Assembly: GCF_052180245.1 (NCBI RefSeq)
Contig: NZ_CP197474.1
Coordinates: 930,001 to 994,000 of the forward strand
DNA length: 64,000 bases
DNA from: Parapusillimonas sp013416435
Lineage (GTDB): Bacteria; Pseudomonadota; Gammaproteobacteria; Burkholderiales; Burkholderiaceae_B
Reading direction: 5' to 3'
A program made the translations under genes and the position numbers. Shown piece by piece: positions 18,822 to 28,063 of the stretch (positions are counted from its first letter, which is position 1; each line of letters opens with the position of its first letter). The notes below the pieces were generated by a model. The model saw nothing but the letters and a program-made list of their open reading frames with translations. It did no database searches and had not been told where the DNA came from.

Positions 18822-20285
18822 TCAGATCCTGATGCTGACCGTGCTGATTTCAGAGTAGAAGTCCAGCGAGTATCGGCCGCCTTCGCGTCCGATGCCCGAC
18901 ATCTTCGTGCCGCCGAACGGCGTGCGCAGGTCTCGCGCGAACCAGGCGTTGACCCATACGATGCCTGTATGGATCTGGCTTGCCACCCGGTGGGCGCGGC
19001 CGAGCTGTGTCGTCCAGATGCTTGCGGCCAGGCCGTAGGCGCTGTCGTTCACGCGGGCCACGACTTCTTCTTCAGTGTCGAAAGGCGCGACATGGCAGAC
19101 CGGACCGAAGATTTCCTCGCGCATGCAGCGTGCGGTGTCGGGAAGGCCGGCCATGATGGTGGGCTGTACGTAGGCGCCCTGATCGCGTTCGTCGCCGAAC
19201 ACCGGGGCGTCGCCGCCGCAAAGAATGGCAGCGCCTTCCTCGCGCGCAAGCTGGTAGTAAGACAGCACCTTGCTGCGATGCTCCAGAGAGATCAGCGGGC
19301 CCATGTCTACGTCCGGATCTTCCGGGCGGCCCACGACCAGAGCCTCGCAGCGGCGCTTGAGCTCTTCCACGAAACGGTCGAAGATGGCGCGCTCTATATA
19401 GACTCTTTCGGTGCACAGGCATACCTGGCCCGAGTTGGTGAAGCTGGAACGCATGACGCCGGCAACGGCGGCGTCGAAGTCGGCATCGGCGAACACCACC
19501 GCCGCATTCTTGCCGCCGAGTTCGAAAGAGACTTCCTTCACCCCTTCGGCGGCAGCCTTCATGATGGTGGAGCCGGTGCGCGATTCACCGGTGAAGGTGA
19601 TGGCGTCTATATGGGGGTTGGTGCTTAGGTGTTCGCCCGCCGACCCTGGCCCGAAGCCGTGCACCAGGTTGAAGACGCCATGGGGAAGCCCCGCGGCCTG
19701 GATTACCTCGGCCAGTAGCGTGGCCGAAGACGGGGTCTCTTCCGAGGGCTTGGCAACCACGCAGTTGCCCATGGCCAGCGCCGGCGCCACCTTCCAGGTA
19801 AGCAGCAGCAGGGGCAGGTTCCAGGGCGAAATGATGCCTATGGTGCCCAGCGGCTTGCGGCACACGTAATTGAGCATCTTGGCGCCGTCCGGCAGGGCGC
19901 TTTCATAGAGTTCGCTGGACGAGGTCTTGATCAAATCCGCAAAGCTGCGGAAGTTGGCAATACCGCGCGCCACGTCCAGGCTGCGGGCCTGATGCACGGG
20001 CCGGCCGGTATCCAGGACTTCGGCCGCGACGAAGTCCTCGAAGCGCTGTTCGATGCCGTCGGCGATGCGGTGCAGCAGAGCCGACCGCTCCTGGACGGTC
20101 AACGTTCTCCAGGGCCCCTGGGCCGCGCGATTGGCGGCTTCGACAGCGCGGCTGACCGTGGCGGCGTCGGCCTCGCAGACGCGCCCGATCAGTTGCCCGT
20201 TGACCGGGTTGATGTTGGGAAAACGGTGGTGGGTCTCGACCCATTGACCGTCGACGAAGCACCGAAGTAATGGAAGATCTGTCAT
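18822..20285 (-). CDS. nbaE: 2-aminomuconate 6-semialdehyde dehydrogenase
   Basis: A 487-residue aldehyde dehydrogenase. It has the usual cofactor and active-site motifs: SPWNLPLLLLTWKVAPALAMGN, TFTGESRTGS, the general-base ELGGKNAAVVF, and the catalytic cysteine in NSGQVCLCTERVY. The length and the FGGTKMSGIGREGG ending are normal for the family. It oxidises 2-aminomuconate semialdehyde with NAD+. The substrate is inferred from the cluster. It starts only 29 bases after the pntB stop, so transcripts may run from the transhydrogenase genes into the catabolic genes. Confidence 0.92.
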   Translation of the reverse strand: MTDLPLLRCFVDGQWVETHHRFPNINPVNGQLIGRVCEADAATVSRAVEAANRAAQGPWRTLTVQERSALLHRIADGIEQRFEDFVAAEVLDTGRPVHQARSLDVARGIANFRSFADLIKTSSSELYESALPDGAKMLNYVCRKPLGTIGIISPWNLPLLLLTWKVAPALAMGNCVVAKPSEETPSSATLLAEVIQAAGLPHGVFNLVHGFGPGSAGEHLSTNPHIDAITFTGESRTGSTIMKAAAEGVKEVSFELGGKNAAVVFADADFDAAVAGVMRSSFTNSGQVCLCTERVYIERAIFDRFVEELKRRCEALVVGRPEDPDVDMGPLISLEHRSKVLSYYQLAREEGAAILCGGDAPVFGDERDQGAYVQPTIMAGLPDTARCMREEIFGPVCHVAPFDTEEEVVARVNDSAYGLAASIWTTQLGRAHRVASQIHTGIVWVNAWFARDLRTPFGGTKMSGIGREGGRYSLDFYSEISTVSIRI

Positions 20286-20314
20286 GGTGTCGGTTTCCGA
20301 TGGGAGCAGCCGCC

Positions 20315-21751
20315 TTATTCCACGGCCTTGACCATGTCCTCGATGACCTTCTTGGCATCGCCGAAGACCATCATGGTCTTGTCCATGTAGAAGAGTTCAT
20401 TGTCCAGGCCCGCATAGCCCGCCGCCATCGATCGCTTGTTCACGATGATGTTGCGCGCCTTGTAGGCTTCGAGTATGGGCATGCCGGCGATCGGAGACTT
20501 GGGATCGTTCTTGGCCGCAGGGTTGACCACGTCGTTGGCACCCAGGACCAGGACGACGTCGGTCTGCGAGAACTCGCTGTTGATGTCGTCCATTTCGAAT
20601 ACCTGGTCGTACGGGACTTCGGCTTCGGCCAGCAGCACGTTCATGTGGCCCGGCATGCGGCCGGCCACGGGGTGTATGGCGTATTTCACCGTCACCCCGT
20701 TTTCGGTCAGTTTCTCGGCCAGCTCCTTGAGCGCATGCTGTGCGCGGGCCACCGCCAGGCCGTAGCCCGGGACGATGGTGACCGATTCGGCATTGCTGAG
20801 CAGGAAGGCGGCGTCGTCGGGACTGCCGGATTTCACGTTGCGCTGCACCTGCCCGCCGCTTGCCACCGCACCGGGTTCGGCCCCGAAGCCGCCCAGTATG
20901 ACGTTGAAGAACGAGCGGTTCATGGCCTTGCACATGATGTACGACAGGATGGCGCCCGAAGACCCCACCAGTGAACCGGCGATGATGAGCATGGGGTTGT
21001 TCAGCGAGAACCCGATGCCGGCGGCGGCCCATCCTGAATAGCTGTTGAGCATCGAAACGACCACCGGCATGTCGGCGCCGCCGATCGGGATGATGATGAG
21101 CACGCCCAGCACGAAGGCGATGGCGGTCATGATGATGAAAGGCAGCCAGGCCTGGGTGGCCATGAACCAGAAGCCGCAGGCCAGCATGGCCAGCGCCAGC
21201 AGCAGATTGACCATGTGCTGGCCCGAAAACACCACGGGCGCGCCTTGGAACAGCCGGAACTTGTACTTGCCCGAAAGTTTTCCAAAGGCGATGACGGAGC
21301 CCGAGAAGGTGATGGCGCCGACGAAGGTGCCGATGAAGAGCTCGAGGCGGTTGCCGTAGGGAATGGGCGCGCCCGCAGCCGCGATGTTGAAGGCATGCGG
21401 TTCCGCCACGACGGCGACCGCGATGGCAACGGCTGCCAGGCCGATCATGCTGTGCATGAAGGCGACGAGCTCCGGCATTTTGGTCATTTCGACTTTCTTT
21501 GCCATCAGCGTGCCGGCCGTGCCGCCGACCAGCAGCCCGAGCAGCACCCAGCCCAGGCCGATGCCGGCGGAGCCTTGCTTGGCGAGACTGACGATCAGCG
21601 CGGCCGTGGTAAGGACCGCGATGGCCATGCCCACCATGCCGAAGGCATTGCCGCGGCGCGAAGTGGTGGGATGGGAAAGACCCTTGAGCGCCTGGATGAA
21701 GCATACCGAGGCGATCAGGTAGAACAGCGTGACCAGATCGTTCGAGATCAT
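20315..21751 (-). CDS. pntB: NAD(P) transhydrogenase subunit beta
   Basis: A 478-residue proton-translocating transhydrogenase subunit. The first 270 residues are hydrophobic with about nine membrane helices; the rest is the cytoplasmic NADP-binding domain III, with the fingerprint VPGYGLAVARAQHALKELAE and the IHPVAGRMPGHMNVLLAEA and GANDVVNPAAKNDPKSPIAGMP segments. It uses the proton gradient to make NADPH from NADH. It overlaps pntAB by ATGA. Confidence 0.95.
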   Translation of the reverse strand: MISNDLVTLFYLIASVCFIQALKGLSHPTTSRRGNAFGMVGMAIAVLTTAALIVSLAKQGSAGIGLGWVLLGLLVGGTAGTLMAKKVEMTKMPELVAFMHSMIGLAAVAIAVAVVAEPHAFNIAAAGAPIPYGNRLELFIGTFVGAITFSGSVIAFGKLSGKYKFRLFQGAPVVFSGQHMVNLLLALAMLACGFWFMATQAWLPFIIMTAIAFVLGVLIIIPIGGADMPVVVSMLNSYSGWAAAGIGFSLNNPMLIIAGSLVGSSGAILSYIMCKAMNRSFFNVILGGFGAEPGAVASGGQVQRNVKSGSPDDAAFLLSNAESVTIVPGYGLAVARAQHALKELAEKLTENGVTVKYAIHPVAGRMPGHMNVLLAEAEVPYDQVFEMDDINSEFSQTDVVLVLGANDVVNPAAKNDPKSPIAGMPILEAYKARNIIVNKRSMAAGYAGLDNELFYMDKTMMVFGDAKKVIEDMVKAVE

Positions 21752-22059
21752 GACTGTCCTCCGGACTTTTTCTCTTTTTTCTTGAACATTTCGAGCATGC
21801 GGCGTGTTACGAGGAAGCCGCCGAATACGTTGACGGCGGCCAGCGCCACGGCGAACACGCCCATGTAGCGGGCAAGGCCCCCTTCAGTGAGCGCCGCGGC
21901 GAGCATGGCGCCAACGATCACGATGGCGGAAATGGCGTTGGTCACGGCCATGAGCGGCGTATGAAGCGCCGGGGTCACGTTCCAGACCACGTGGAAGCCC
22001 ACGTAGATGGCCAGTACGAAAATGATGAAGTTGATGAGGGTGGGACTGACCGCTTCCAT
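21748..22059 (-). CDS. pntAB: NAD(P) transhydrogenase alpha subunit part 2
   Basis: A 103-residue membrane protein carrying three or four helices (FIIFVLAIYVGFHVVWNV, ITPAL loop, AISAIVIVGAMLAAAL, YMGVFAVALAAVNVFGGFLVTRRM) and a short lysine-rich tail. It corresponds to the membrane part of the E. coli alpha subunit, encoded separately in many proteobacteria. The start at 22059 overlaps the pntAA stop by one base (TGATG). Confidence 0.94.
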   Translation of the reverse strand: MEAVSPTLINFIIFVLAIYVGFHVVWNVTPALHTPLMAVTNAISAIVIVGAMLAAALTEGGLARYMGVFAVALAAVNVFGGFLVTRRMLEMFKKKEKKSGGQS

Positions 22060-23177
22060 CAGGCGCTCCTTAAGACCTTGCCGTCCATGCAAACGAGGCA
22101 GGCGGCGATGATTTCGTCTTCATGCTGTATGACAAGCCGTCCGTCGCTGTCGGCGACCAGCTTCATGAAATCCAGGATGTTGCGGGCATACAGCGCGGAG
22201 GCGTCGTGCGGGACCAGGGCGGGCAAATTGGAAAGCCCGACCAGCGTTACGCCGTGCTTCTGCACGATGCGGTCTTTTTCCGAAAGAGGGCAGTTGCCGC
22301 CGCGTTCGACCGCCAGGTCCACGATGACGGAGCCCGGCTTCATGCCTGCGACGGTTTCGGCGCTGATGAGCTCGGGGGCGGGGCGCCCTGGTATGAGCGC
22401 CGTGCTGATGACGATGTCGGCCTGGCGGCAGCGTTCCGCAACCAGGAGGGACTGGCGTGCCATCCATGCGGCCGGCATGGGCCGTGCATAGCCCCCCGTG
22501 CCTTCGGCGATTTCGCGCTCTTCGTCGGTTTCGAACGGAACGTCGATGAACTTGGCGCCCAGCGACTCGATCTGTTCCTTGGCGGCGGGACGCACGTCGG
22601 ATGCCTCGACCACGGCGCCCAACCGCTTGGCGGTGGCGATGGCCTGGAGGCCCGCGACGCCGGCGCCGAGCACGACGGCGCGAGCCGCCTTGAGCGTGCC
22701 CGCAGCGGTCATCATCATGGGAAAGAGGCGACCATAGTGGTTCGCGGCCAGCAGCACCGCTTTATAGCCGGCCAGGTTCGCCTGCGAAGACAGGACGTCC
22801 AGGCTTTGAGCGCGGGTAATGCGGGGTGCGGCTTCAAGAGAGAATGCCGTGAGCCCGGCGGCGGCCAGGGCGGTGAGGCCTTCTTGATTGAACGGGTCCA
22901 GCATGCCGATGAGGACGGTTCCTTTTTTCATCTGGGCCAGCTCGGATGCCTGAGGCGAGCGCACCTTGAGGACCAGATCGCTTTGCAGCGCCTGCGCGGC
23001 GTCTACAAGCCGCGCACCGGCCTGCTCGTAGGCCTCGTCCGGGAAGAACGCGGCTTCTCCCGCGCCCCGTTCGACGAGGACGGTGTGCGTCGCGGAGACG
23101 TATTTCTTGACGGTCTCCGGAGTGGCGGCCACGCGCGTTTCGCCCGCCAGGCTCTCGCGTGGAATTCCTATCTGCAT
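22059..23177 (-). CDS. pntAA: NAD(P) transhydrogenase alpha subunit part 1 (NAD-binding)
   Basis: A 372-residue soluble domain I subunit related to alanine dehydrogenase. Visible motifs are the N-terminal GIPRESLAGETRVAATPETVKKY, the Rossmann fingerprint VVLGAGVAGLQAIATAKRLGAVVEASDVR, and the mobile-loop region around YARPMPAAWMARQ. It hands hydride from NADH to the PntB NADP site. It is the first gene of a run of seven closely spaced minus-strand genes that also includes the 3-hydroxyanthranilate enzymes. Confidence 0.95.
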   Translation of the reverse strand: MQIGIPRESLAGETRVAATPETVKKYVSATHTVLVERGAGEAAFFPDEAYEQAGARLVDAAQALQSDLVLKVRSPQASELAQMKKGTVLIGMLDPFNQEGLTALAAAGLTAFSLEAAPRITRAQSLDVLSSQANLAGYKAVLLAANHYGRLFPMMMTAAGTLKAARAVVLGAGVAGLQAIATAKRLGAVVEASDVRPAAKEQIESLGAKFIDVPFETDEEREIAEGTGGYARPMPAAWMARQSLLVAERCRQADIVISTALIPGRPAPELISAETVAGMKPGSVIVDLAVERGGNCPLSEKDRIVQKHGVTLVGLSNLPALVPHDASALYARNILDFMKLVADSDGRLVIQHEDEIIAACLVCMDGKVLRSA

Positions 23178-23216
23178 GTTGTCTCCCCCTGTGTGAATTA
23201 GGGCTCGTTATCGATT

Positions 23217-23266
23217 GGCGCAGACTACTATACCTGAACTGATCACGGTTCTTTGCAGTCTGCGCC
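23217..23266. repeat. 10-base inverted repeat between pntAA and yidB
   Basis: GGCGCAGACT at 23217-23226 and AGTCTGCGCC at 23257-23266 are exact reverse complements separated by 30 bases, in the divergent promoter gap of pntAA and yidB. It could be a binding site for a dimeric regulator or a transcript hairpin. It does not belong to the GGGGTC repeat family. Confidence 0.55.
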
Positions 23267-23316
23267 CGGAAAATCCATTAGACTTTTGATGTGCTGCAGA
23301 GATTTGAGAGAAGAAA

Positions 23317-23739
23317 ATGGGACTTTTGAATTCTATCGTTTCCGCCATGGGGGAACGCAATCCTGAATTGGGCGCGCAGGCCCGTTTGCTTCCGGCGCTC
23401 ATCGAGCAGGTGAACCGTTTTCCGGGCGGCTTGCCCGGCCTGATCGAAAAGTTCCAGCAAGCGGGGCTGGGCGGCGTTGTTGCGTCGTGGATACGCGAAG
23501 GCAGGAACGAGCCCATTTCGCCGGACCAACTGCATTCGGTGCTGGGGGGCGATGTCCTGAATGACCTGGCCAAATCCAGCGGCCTGGATGCCGACGCCGT
23601 GCTGAGCAACCTGAGCATCATGCTGCCCAGCCTGGTCGACCAAGCCACGCCCGACGGCGAGGCCGGCCTGCAGCGCGTGCTTGGCGGCGTTACGAACCTG
23701 CTTGGAGCGCAGAGGGGTCAGACCCCGGACGGGGTCTGA
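23317..23739 (+). CDS. yidB: YidB family (DUF937) protein
   Basis: A 140-residue protein of the YidB/DUF937 family: MGLLNSIVSAMG opening, a hydrophobic Gly-rich middle (FPGGLPGLIEKFQQAGLGGVVASWI), the GRNEPISPDQLHSVLGGDVLNDLA motif and a LPSLVDQATPDGE ending. The cellular role of the family is unknown. The last nine residues (QRGQTPDGV) and the stop codon lie within a palindromic repeat copy, as for several other genes in this window. Confidence 0.85.
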   Translation: MGLLNSIVSAMGERNPELGAQARLLPALIEQVNRFPGGLPGLIEKFQQAGLGGVVASWIREGRNEPISPDQLHSVLGGDVLNDLAKSSGLDADAVLSNLSIMLPSLVDQATPDGEAGLQRVLGGVTNLLGAQRGQTPDGV

Positions 23740-23869
23740 CCCCAAGCATCCCAGCCCAGGTTCCGGGGTCAGACCCCGCATGGGGTCTGACCCCTCATCC
23801 TCAGTTCAGGCGCCGGGGTCAGACCCCGAATGGGGTCTGACCCCAAGCAGGCGTTCGGGGCCTGACCCC
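23714..23869. repeat. Palindromic repeat cluster, three two-arm copies and a half copy
   Basis: Copies lie at 23714-23743, 23765-23794 and 23815-23844, with a worn single arm at 23857-23869. The cluster ends yidB and fills the convergent gap to metY, stopping seven bases short of the metY stop codon. Confidence 0.95.
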
Positions 23870-23875
23870 CCATCC

Positions 23876-25153
23876 TTACTTCTGGCTGGCTTCCAGCGCT
23901 TGGCTGAGATCGGCCAGGATGTCGTCGATATGTTCCAGGCCTATCGACAGGCGGACCATGTCTTCGCCCACGCCTGCGGCGGCAAGCTCTTCGGGGCTGA
24001 GCTGACGGTGCGTGGTCGAGGCCGGGTGGCAGGCCAGGGATTTCGCATCGCCGATGTTCACCAGGCGCAGGACGAGTTGCAGCGCATCGATGAAGCGTGC
24101 GCCCGCGGCGCTGCCGCCCTTGATGCCGAAAGACAGGATGCTGGCCGGCCTGCCGCCCAGATAGGTTTGCGCCAGCTTGTGCTCGGGGTGATCGGCCAGG
24201 CCGGCATATTGCACCCATGACACGCTGTCGTGGCTCCGTAGGAATTCCGCTACCTTGATCGCGTTTTCGCAGTGGCGCTCCATGCGCAGCGAAAGCGTTT
24301 CGATGCCCTGCAGCACCAGGAAGGCATTGAACGGCGAAAGCGCCGCGCCGGTATTGCGCAGCGGTACGACGCGGCATCGGCCGATGAAGGCCGCCGGACC
24401 GAAGGCATCGGTATAGACTACGCCATGGTAGGAGGGATCGGGTTCGTTCAGCATGGGGAAGCGTTTTTTGTGCTCGGCCCAGGGAAACTTGCCAGAGTCG
24501 ACGACCGCGCCGGCGATGGTCGTGCCATGGCCGCCCATGTACTTGGTAAGCGCGTGCACGACAATGTCGGCACCATGCTCGAACGGGCGGCACAGCGCGG
24601 GCGACGCCACGGTGTTGTCGACGATGAGCGGCACGCCGTGGCGGTGAGCCGCATCGGCGATGGCTTGAATGTCGACGATATTGCCGGCGGGATTGCCTAT
24701 GGTCTCGCAGAATACGGCCTTGGTGTTTTCGTCGATGAGGGCTTCGAGCGCGGCGACGTCGTCGTGCGGCGCAAACTTTACAGTGATGCCTTGCCGCGGG
24801 AAAGTGTGCGCAAACAGGTTATAGGTGCCACCGTACAGTTTTGCCACCGAAACGATGTTGTCGCCGGCTTGGGCGATGGTCTGAATGGCGTAGGTAATGG
24901 CGGCCATGCCAGACGCCACGGCCAGGGCGGCAATGCCGCCTTCGAGCGCCGCGACACGCTCTTCCAGCACCGCATTCGTAGGATTCATGATGCGGGTATA
25001 AATATTGCCGGGGACCTTCAGGTCGAAAAGATCCGCGCCGTGCTGCGTGCTGTCGAAGGCGTAGGACGTCGTCTGGTAGATAGGCACGGCGACGGCCTTC
25101 GTATTCGGGTCGGGCTGGTATCCTGCATGGATGGCGAGCGTTTCGAATTTCAT
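23876..25153 (-). CDS. metY: O-acetylhomoserine aminocarboxypropyltransferase / sulfhydrylase
   Basis: A 425-residue PLP enzyme of the Cys/Met metabolism family. The start at 25153 (MKFETLAIHAGYQPDP) is standard for MetY; the longer frame is rejected. Motifs include TRIMNPTNAVLEERVAALEGG, SVAKLYGGTYNLFAHTFPRQGI, and the PLP lysine in VVHALTKYMGGHGTTIAG. It makes homocysteine directly from O-acetylhomoserine and sulfide. It stands alone on the minus strand, divergent from asmA. No met-box or riboswitch was confirmed upstream. Confidence 0.93.
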   Translation of the reverse strand: MKFETLAIHAGYQPDPNTKAVAVPIYQTTSYAFDSTQHGADLFDLKVPGNIYTRIMNPTNAVLEERVAALEGGIAALAVASGMAAITYAIQTIAQAGDNIVSVAKLYGGTYNLFAHTFPRQGITVKFAPHDDVAALEALIDENTKAVFCETIGNPAGNIVDIQAIADAAHRHGVPLIVDNTVASPALCRPFEHGADIVVHALTKYMGGHGTTIAGAVVDSGKFPWAEHKKRFPMLNEPDPSYHGVVYTDAFGPAAFIGRCRVVPLRNTGAALSPFNAFLVLQGIETLSLRMERHCENAIKVAEFLRSHDSVSWVQYAGLADHPEHKLAQTYLGGRPASILSFGIKGGSAAGARFIDALQLVLRLVNIGDAKSLACHPASTTHRQLSPEELAAAGVGEDMVRLSIGLEHIDDILADLSQALEASQK

Positions 25154-25429
25154 ATGTATCGTCTTGTAAGTGGTTAAAGAGGTGTCGTGGAGCGCTGATC
25201 CATGGTACCGGCATGGGCTTTCCATGTTCAGACTATTGTGGGATTTTTATATTACTTCTGGATATATATTCCATAGCGCCGATCAAATGTTTACCATTTG
25301 TAAACTCAAGCGCTTTAAATCGAGCTGATCGACTCTATATCCATTGCGTCTTAGGTTAGCATTCTATGTATTCGCCTATTGCCTATTGATTGGCGCCTGG
25401 AGCTCTCCCGCGGTATTTAGAGGCCGGAA
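25154..25429. promoter_or_regulatory. AT-rich divergent promoter region, metY/asmA
   Basis: A 276-base gap between divergent genes, with an AT-rich stretch at about 25230-25390 that stands out against the GC-rich surroundings. It should hold both promoters. I looked for a SAM-II-type riboswitch in front of metY and could not support one. Confidence 0.4.
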
Positions 25430-28063
25430 ATGAAAGTTTGGTTGAAACGGGTACTTATCAGTCTCGTCGTGCTGTTTATTGTCGCGCTTGTGGGTGCGGC
25501 AATTTTTCTTCTTACGTTTGATCCCAACGCCTATAAAAGCAAGCTGGAAGAAATCGTTTATAACCGCTATCAACGGACTTTGGCTATCAAGGGCGATCTT
25601 CAGTTGTCCCTGTTCCCGCGCATCGGTCTCTCCGTTCAAGACGTTTCGCTGTCCAACCGGGACAGCACCGATACTTTCGCGTCCATCGACAGCGCGCGTT
25701 TTGCGGTGGCGATCTGGCCGCTGCTGTCGAATCGGCTGGTGGTCGATCATGTTGCGGTCACGGGATTCAAGGCCTGGGTCAAGCGTGATGAAAATGGCCA
25801 TTTCAACTTTCGCGACCTGATGGAACGCCAGCCTGTACTGGCCACGATGGCCGCGCCGGCAATCGCCGCGACGGAATTGTCGGGCATGGTTCCGGCCACC
25901 GACGTCCTGCCTTCCAGCGAAGCGTCGGCGATCGGCAGCGTCCTGCTGGCTTCGTCGGGAAAGCCGGGCGCCGCGACAGACTTCCAGATCGACATCGCGG
26001 GCCTCGATTTGAAGAACGGCGAAATCCACATGTATGACAACATCACGGGGTCATCCGCCCGGATCGTCAAGCTCGACGTAAACACGGGACGCATGACCTT
26101 CGACCAGGCGTTCGACGTTGCTTTGAAAGGCAACCTGATGGGGGACTTTCCGGTGGCCAGCGCAAATATCGAAGCTCAGGCGCTGGTCAAGCTGAACCCC
26201 GACCAGAAGGCCTATTCCGCGCAGAAGCTGAATCTTCTGATGACGGGCAAGGTGGGGGCCTTCAAAGAGGGTTCGATCACCGTACGCGGCAATCTGGCGT
26301 ACAGCGCGTATTCGCAGATGTTCAGCGCCAGCGCGCTGGAGTTCATCATGAAAGGCAACGTCGACGGCAAGACGCCCATCACGGGCCTGGACACCACACT
26401 GACAGTGCCGCAGCTCAAGGTCGATCGCAGTCAGGCCGAATTGCGCGTCGACAAGCTCGCCTACCGCGCAAAGGGAAGCCTGCCGAATGAAACGTTCGAT
26501 ATCGCGTTCGATGCGCCGAGCCTTTCCGTGTCGCCGGAAGCGGCGAAAGGCGAGCCCATCACCGGAACGGTGAAGCTGGCCGGCAAGGACCAGACGCTGG
26601 GCGTTGCCCTGGGCATGAGCGGTATCGGCGGCAACGCCAGCAAGCTCAGCCTGAAGGAGCTCAAGATCGACGGTGGGCTGAAGAAAGAGAAGCGCCTGGT
26701 TCAACTGAAAATGACCTCGCCCGCCAACTGGGATGTCTTCGAGGAAAAAGGCGGCCTGTCGGCCATGAAGGGCGATATCCGCATCGAAGACGAAGCCTTG
26801 CCGGGGGGAAGCTTCGAGTTTCCTTTCATTGGCAGCCTGCAGGCCGACTTGTACAAGGACGAGCTGATCAGCGAAATCAATGCCGTTCTAAGCGGCAGCA
26901 AGCTGGATTTCCGCGTCAAGGCGACTCAGCTCACGCAACCGCGGATCGACTTCAGCCTGGCGGCCGACAAGCTGGATTTCAATACGTTGTTTCCGCCGAT
27001 CCCGGCGCCCGCCAATGCCGCGCCCCAGTCCTCCGAAGGCGGGCAGGCATCCCAGGCGAAGGCGCCGGCTCCTTCGCCTGCCAAGCCGCCGTCGCCGCCC
27101 GCGCGCCCTGAAACCATGGACTTGTCGGTACTGGAATCCGCCAACCTCAGCGGCACGATCAATATCGGCGATCTGGTGGTCCACGATCTCAAAGCCAAGC
27201 AGTTTGCCGCCTCGCTGCGGGCCGCCGAAGGAAAGCTGACGGTCAGCGGCATTCAGGCCGACCTTTACGAGGGCAAGCTGTCCGGCACCTTGACCGCCGA
27301 TGCCCAGAACGCGATCGGCGTGGACCTCAGCCTGAGCGACATCGCGCTGGGGCCGTTCCTGCAGGACGCCATGAAGGAAAACCGGCTCGTGGGGCGCGGT
27401 ACGGTGAGCGCCAAGCTGCGCAGCCAGGGCGCGACGACGCCGGCGCTCGAGGCGGGGCTGACGGGGCTGGTGCAGGCGCGGGTGCGCGATGGCGCGGTGC
27501 GCGGCATCAACGTGGCGCAAACGCTGCGCGAGGTCAACGACGTTGTGCGCAACGTGTTCAGCGGCCAATTGCCCGAGGTGGCGACCCGCTTCGATACCTC
27601 CCGTCAGACGGACTTCACCGCGCTGGATGCGGACATCGATTTTCAGCAGGGCCAGGGAACAGTGAAGAAGCTTTCCGTGCAGTCCCCGTTGCTCAGGGTG
27701 ACGCAAGGTTCGCCTGCGAGCATCGACCTGGTGAACGATCAGCTGGATGTCCTGCTGAATGTGCGCGTGGTCAATACCAAGACGGGCCAGGATGGCAAGG
27801 AACTCGAGGACCTGCAGAATGTCACGGTACCGGTGAGGGTGTCGGGCGCGTTCAATGACCTGGGCTATCAGGTTCAATGGAAGGAAATCAGCAGCAAGGT
27901 CGTGAAGGAAGCGGTGAAGGAAGGGCTGATCGAGATGCTGGACAACAAGATCGGTATCCCGCAGCCGCCGGCCGCGCCGGCCAACGAGGCTGCGCCGGAA
28001 AGCCGACGCCCCGACCCGGTAAAGAGTATTGGCGACGCCTTGAAAGGACTACTAGGAAAATGA
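25430..28063 (+). CDS. asmA: AsmA family protein
   Basis: An 877-residue envelope protein of the AsmA family. A single N-terminal membrane helix (VLISLVVLFIVALVGAAIFLLTF) is followed by the AsmA signature region (DPNAYKSKLEEIVYNRYQRTLAIKGDLQLSLFPRIGLSVQDVSLSN). A long beta-rich periplasmic region is broken by a Pro/Ala linker near 545-565, and the AsmA C-terminal domain follows (about 640-800). AsmA-like proteins bridge the periplasm and are linked to lipid movement to the outer membrane. The stop overlaps the next start by ATGA. Confidence 0.9.
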   Translation: MKVWLKRVLISLVVLFIVALVGAAIFLLTFDPNAYKSKLEEIVYNRYQRTLAIKGDLQLSLFPRIGLSVQDVSLSNRDSTDTFASIDSARFAVAIWPLLSNRLVVDHVAVTGFKAWVKRDENGHFNFRDLMERQPVLATMAAPAIAATELSGMVPATDVLPSSEASAIGSVLLASSGKPGAATDFQIDIAGLDLKNGEIHMYDNITGSSARIVKLDVNTGRMTFDQAFDVALKGNLMGDFPVASANIEAQALVKLNPDQKAYSAQKLNLLMTGKVGAFKEGSITVRGNLAYSAYSQMFSASALEFIMKGNVDGKTPITGLDTTLTVPQLKVDRSQAELRVDKLAYRAKGSLPNETFDIAFDAPSLSVSPEAAKGEPITGTVKLAGKDQTLGVALGMSGIGGNASKLSLKELKIDGGLKKEKRLVQLKMTSPANWDVFEEKGGLSAMKGDIRIEDEALPGGSFEFPFIGSLQADLYKDELISEINAVLSGSKLDFRVKATQLTQPRIDFSLAADKLDFNTLFPPIPAPANAAPQSSEGGQASQAKAPAPSPAKPPSPPARPETMDLSVLESANLSGTINIGDLVVHDLKAKQFAASLRAAEGKLTVSGIQADLYEGKLSGTLTADAQNAIGVDLSLSDIALGPFLQDAMKENRLVGRGTVSAKLRSQGATTPALEAGLTGLVQARVRDGAVRGINVAQTLREVNDVVRNVFSGQLPEVATRFDTSRQTDFTALDADIDFQQGQGTVKKLSVQSPLLRVTQGSPASIDLVNDQLDVLLNVRVVNTKTGQDGKELEDLQNVTVPVRVSGAFNDLGYQVQWKEISSKVVKEAVKEGLIEMLDNKIGIPQPPAAPANEAAPESRRPDPVKSIGDALKGLLGK

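Noticed and set aside
25154..25260. SAM-II riboswitch in front of metY
   Set aside because: The position is right but the conserved pseudoknot sequence could not be found in the leader.
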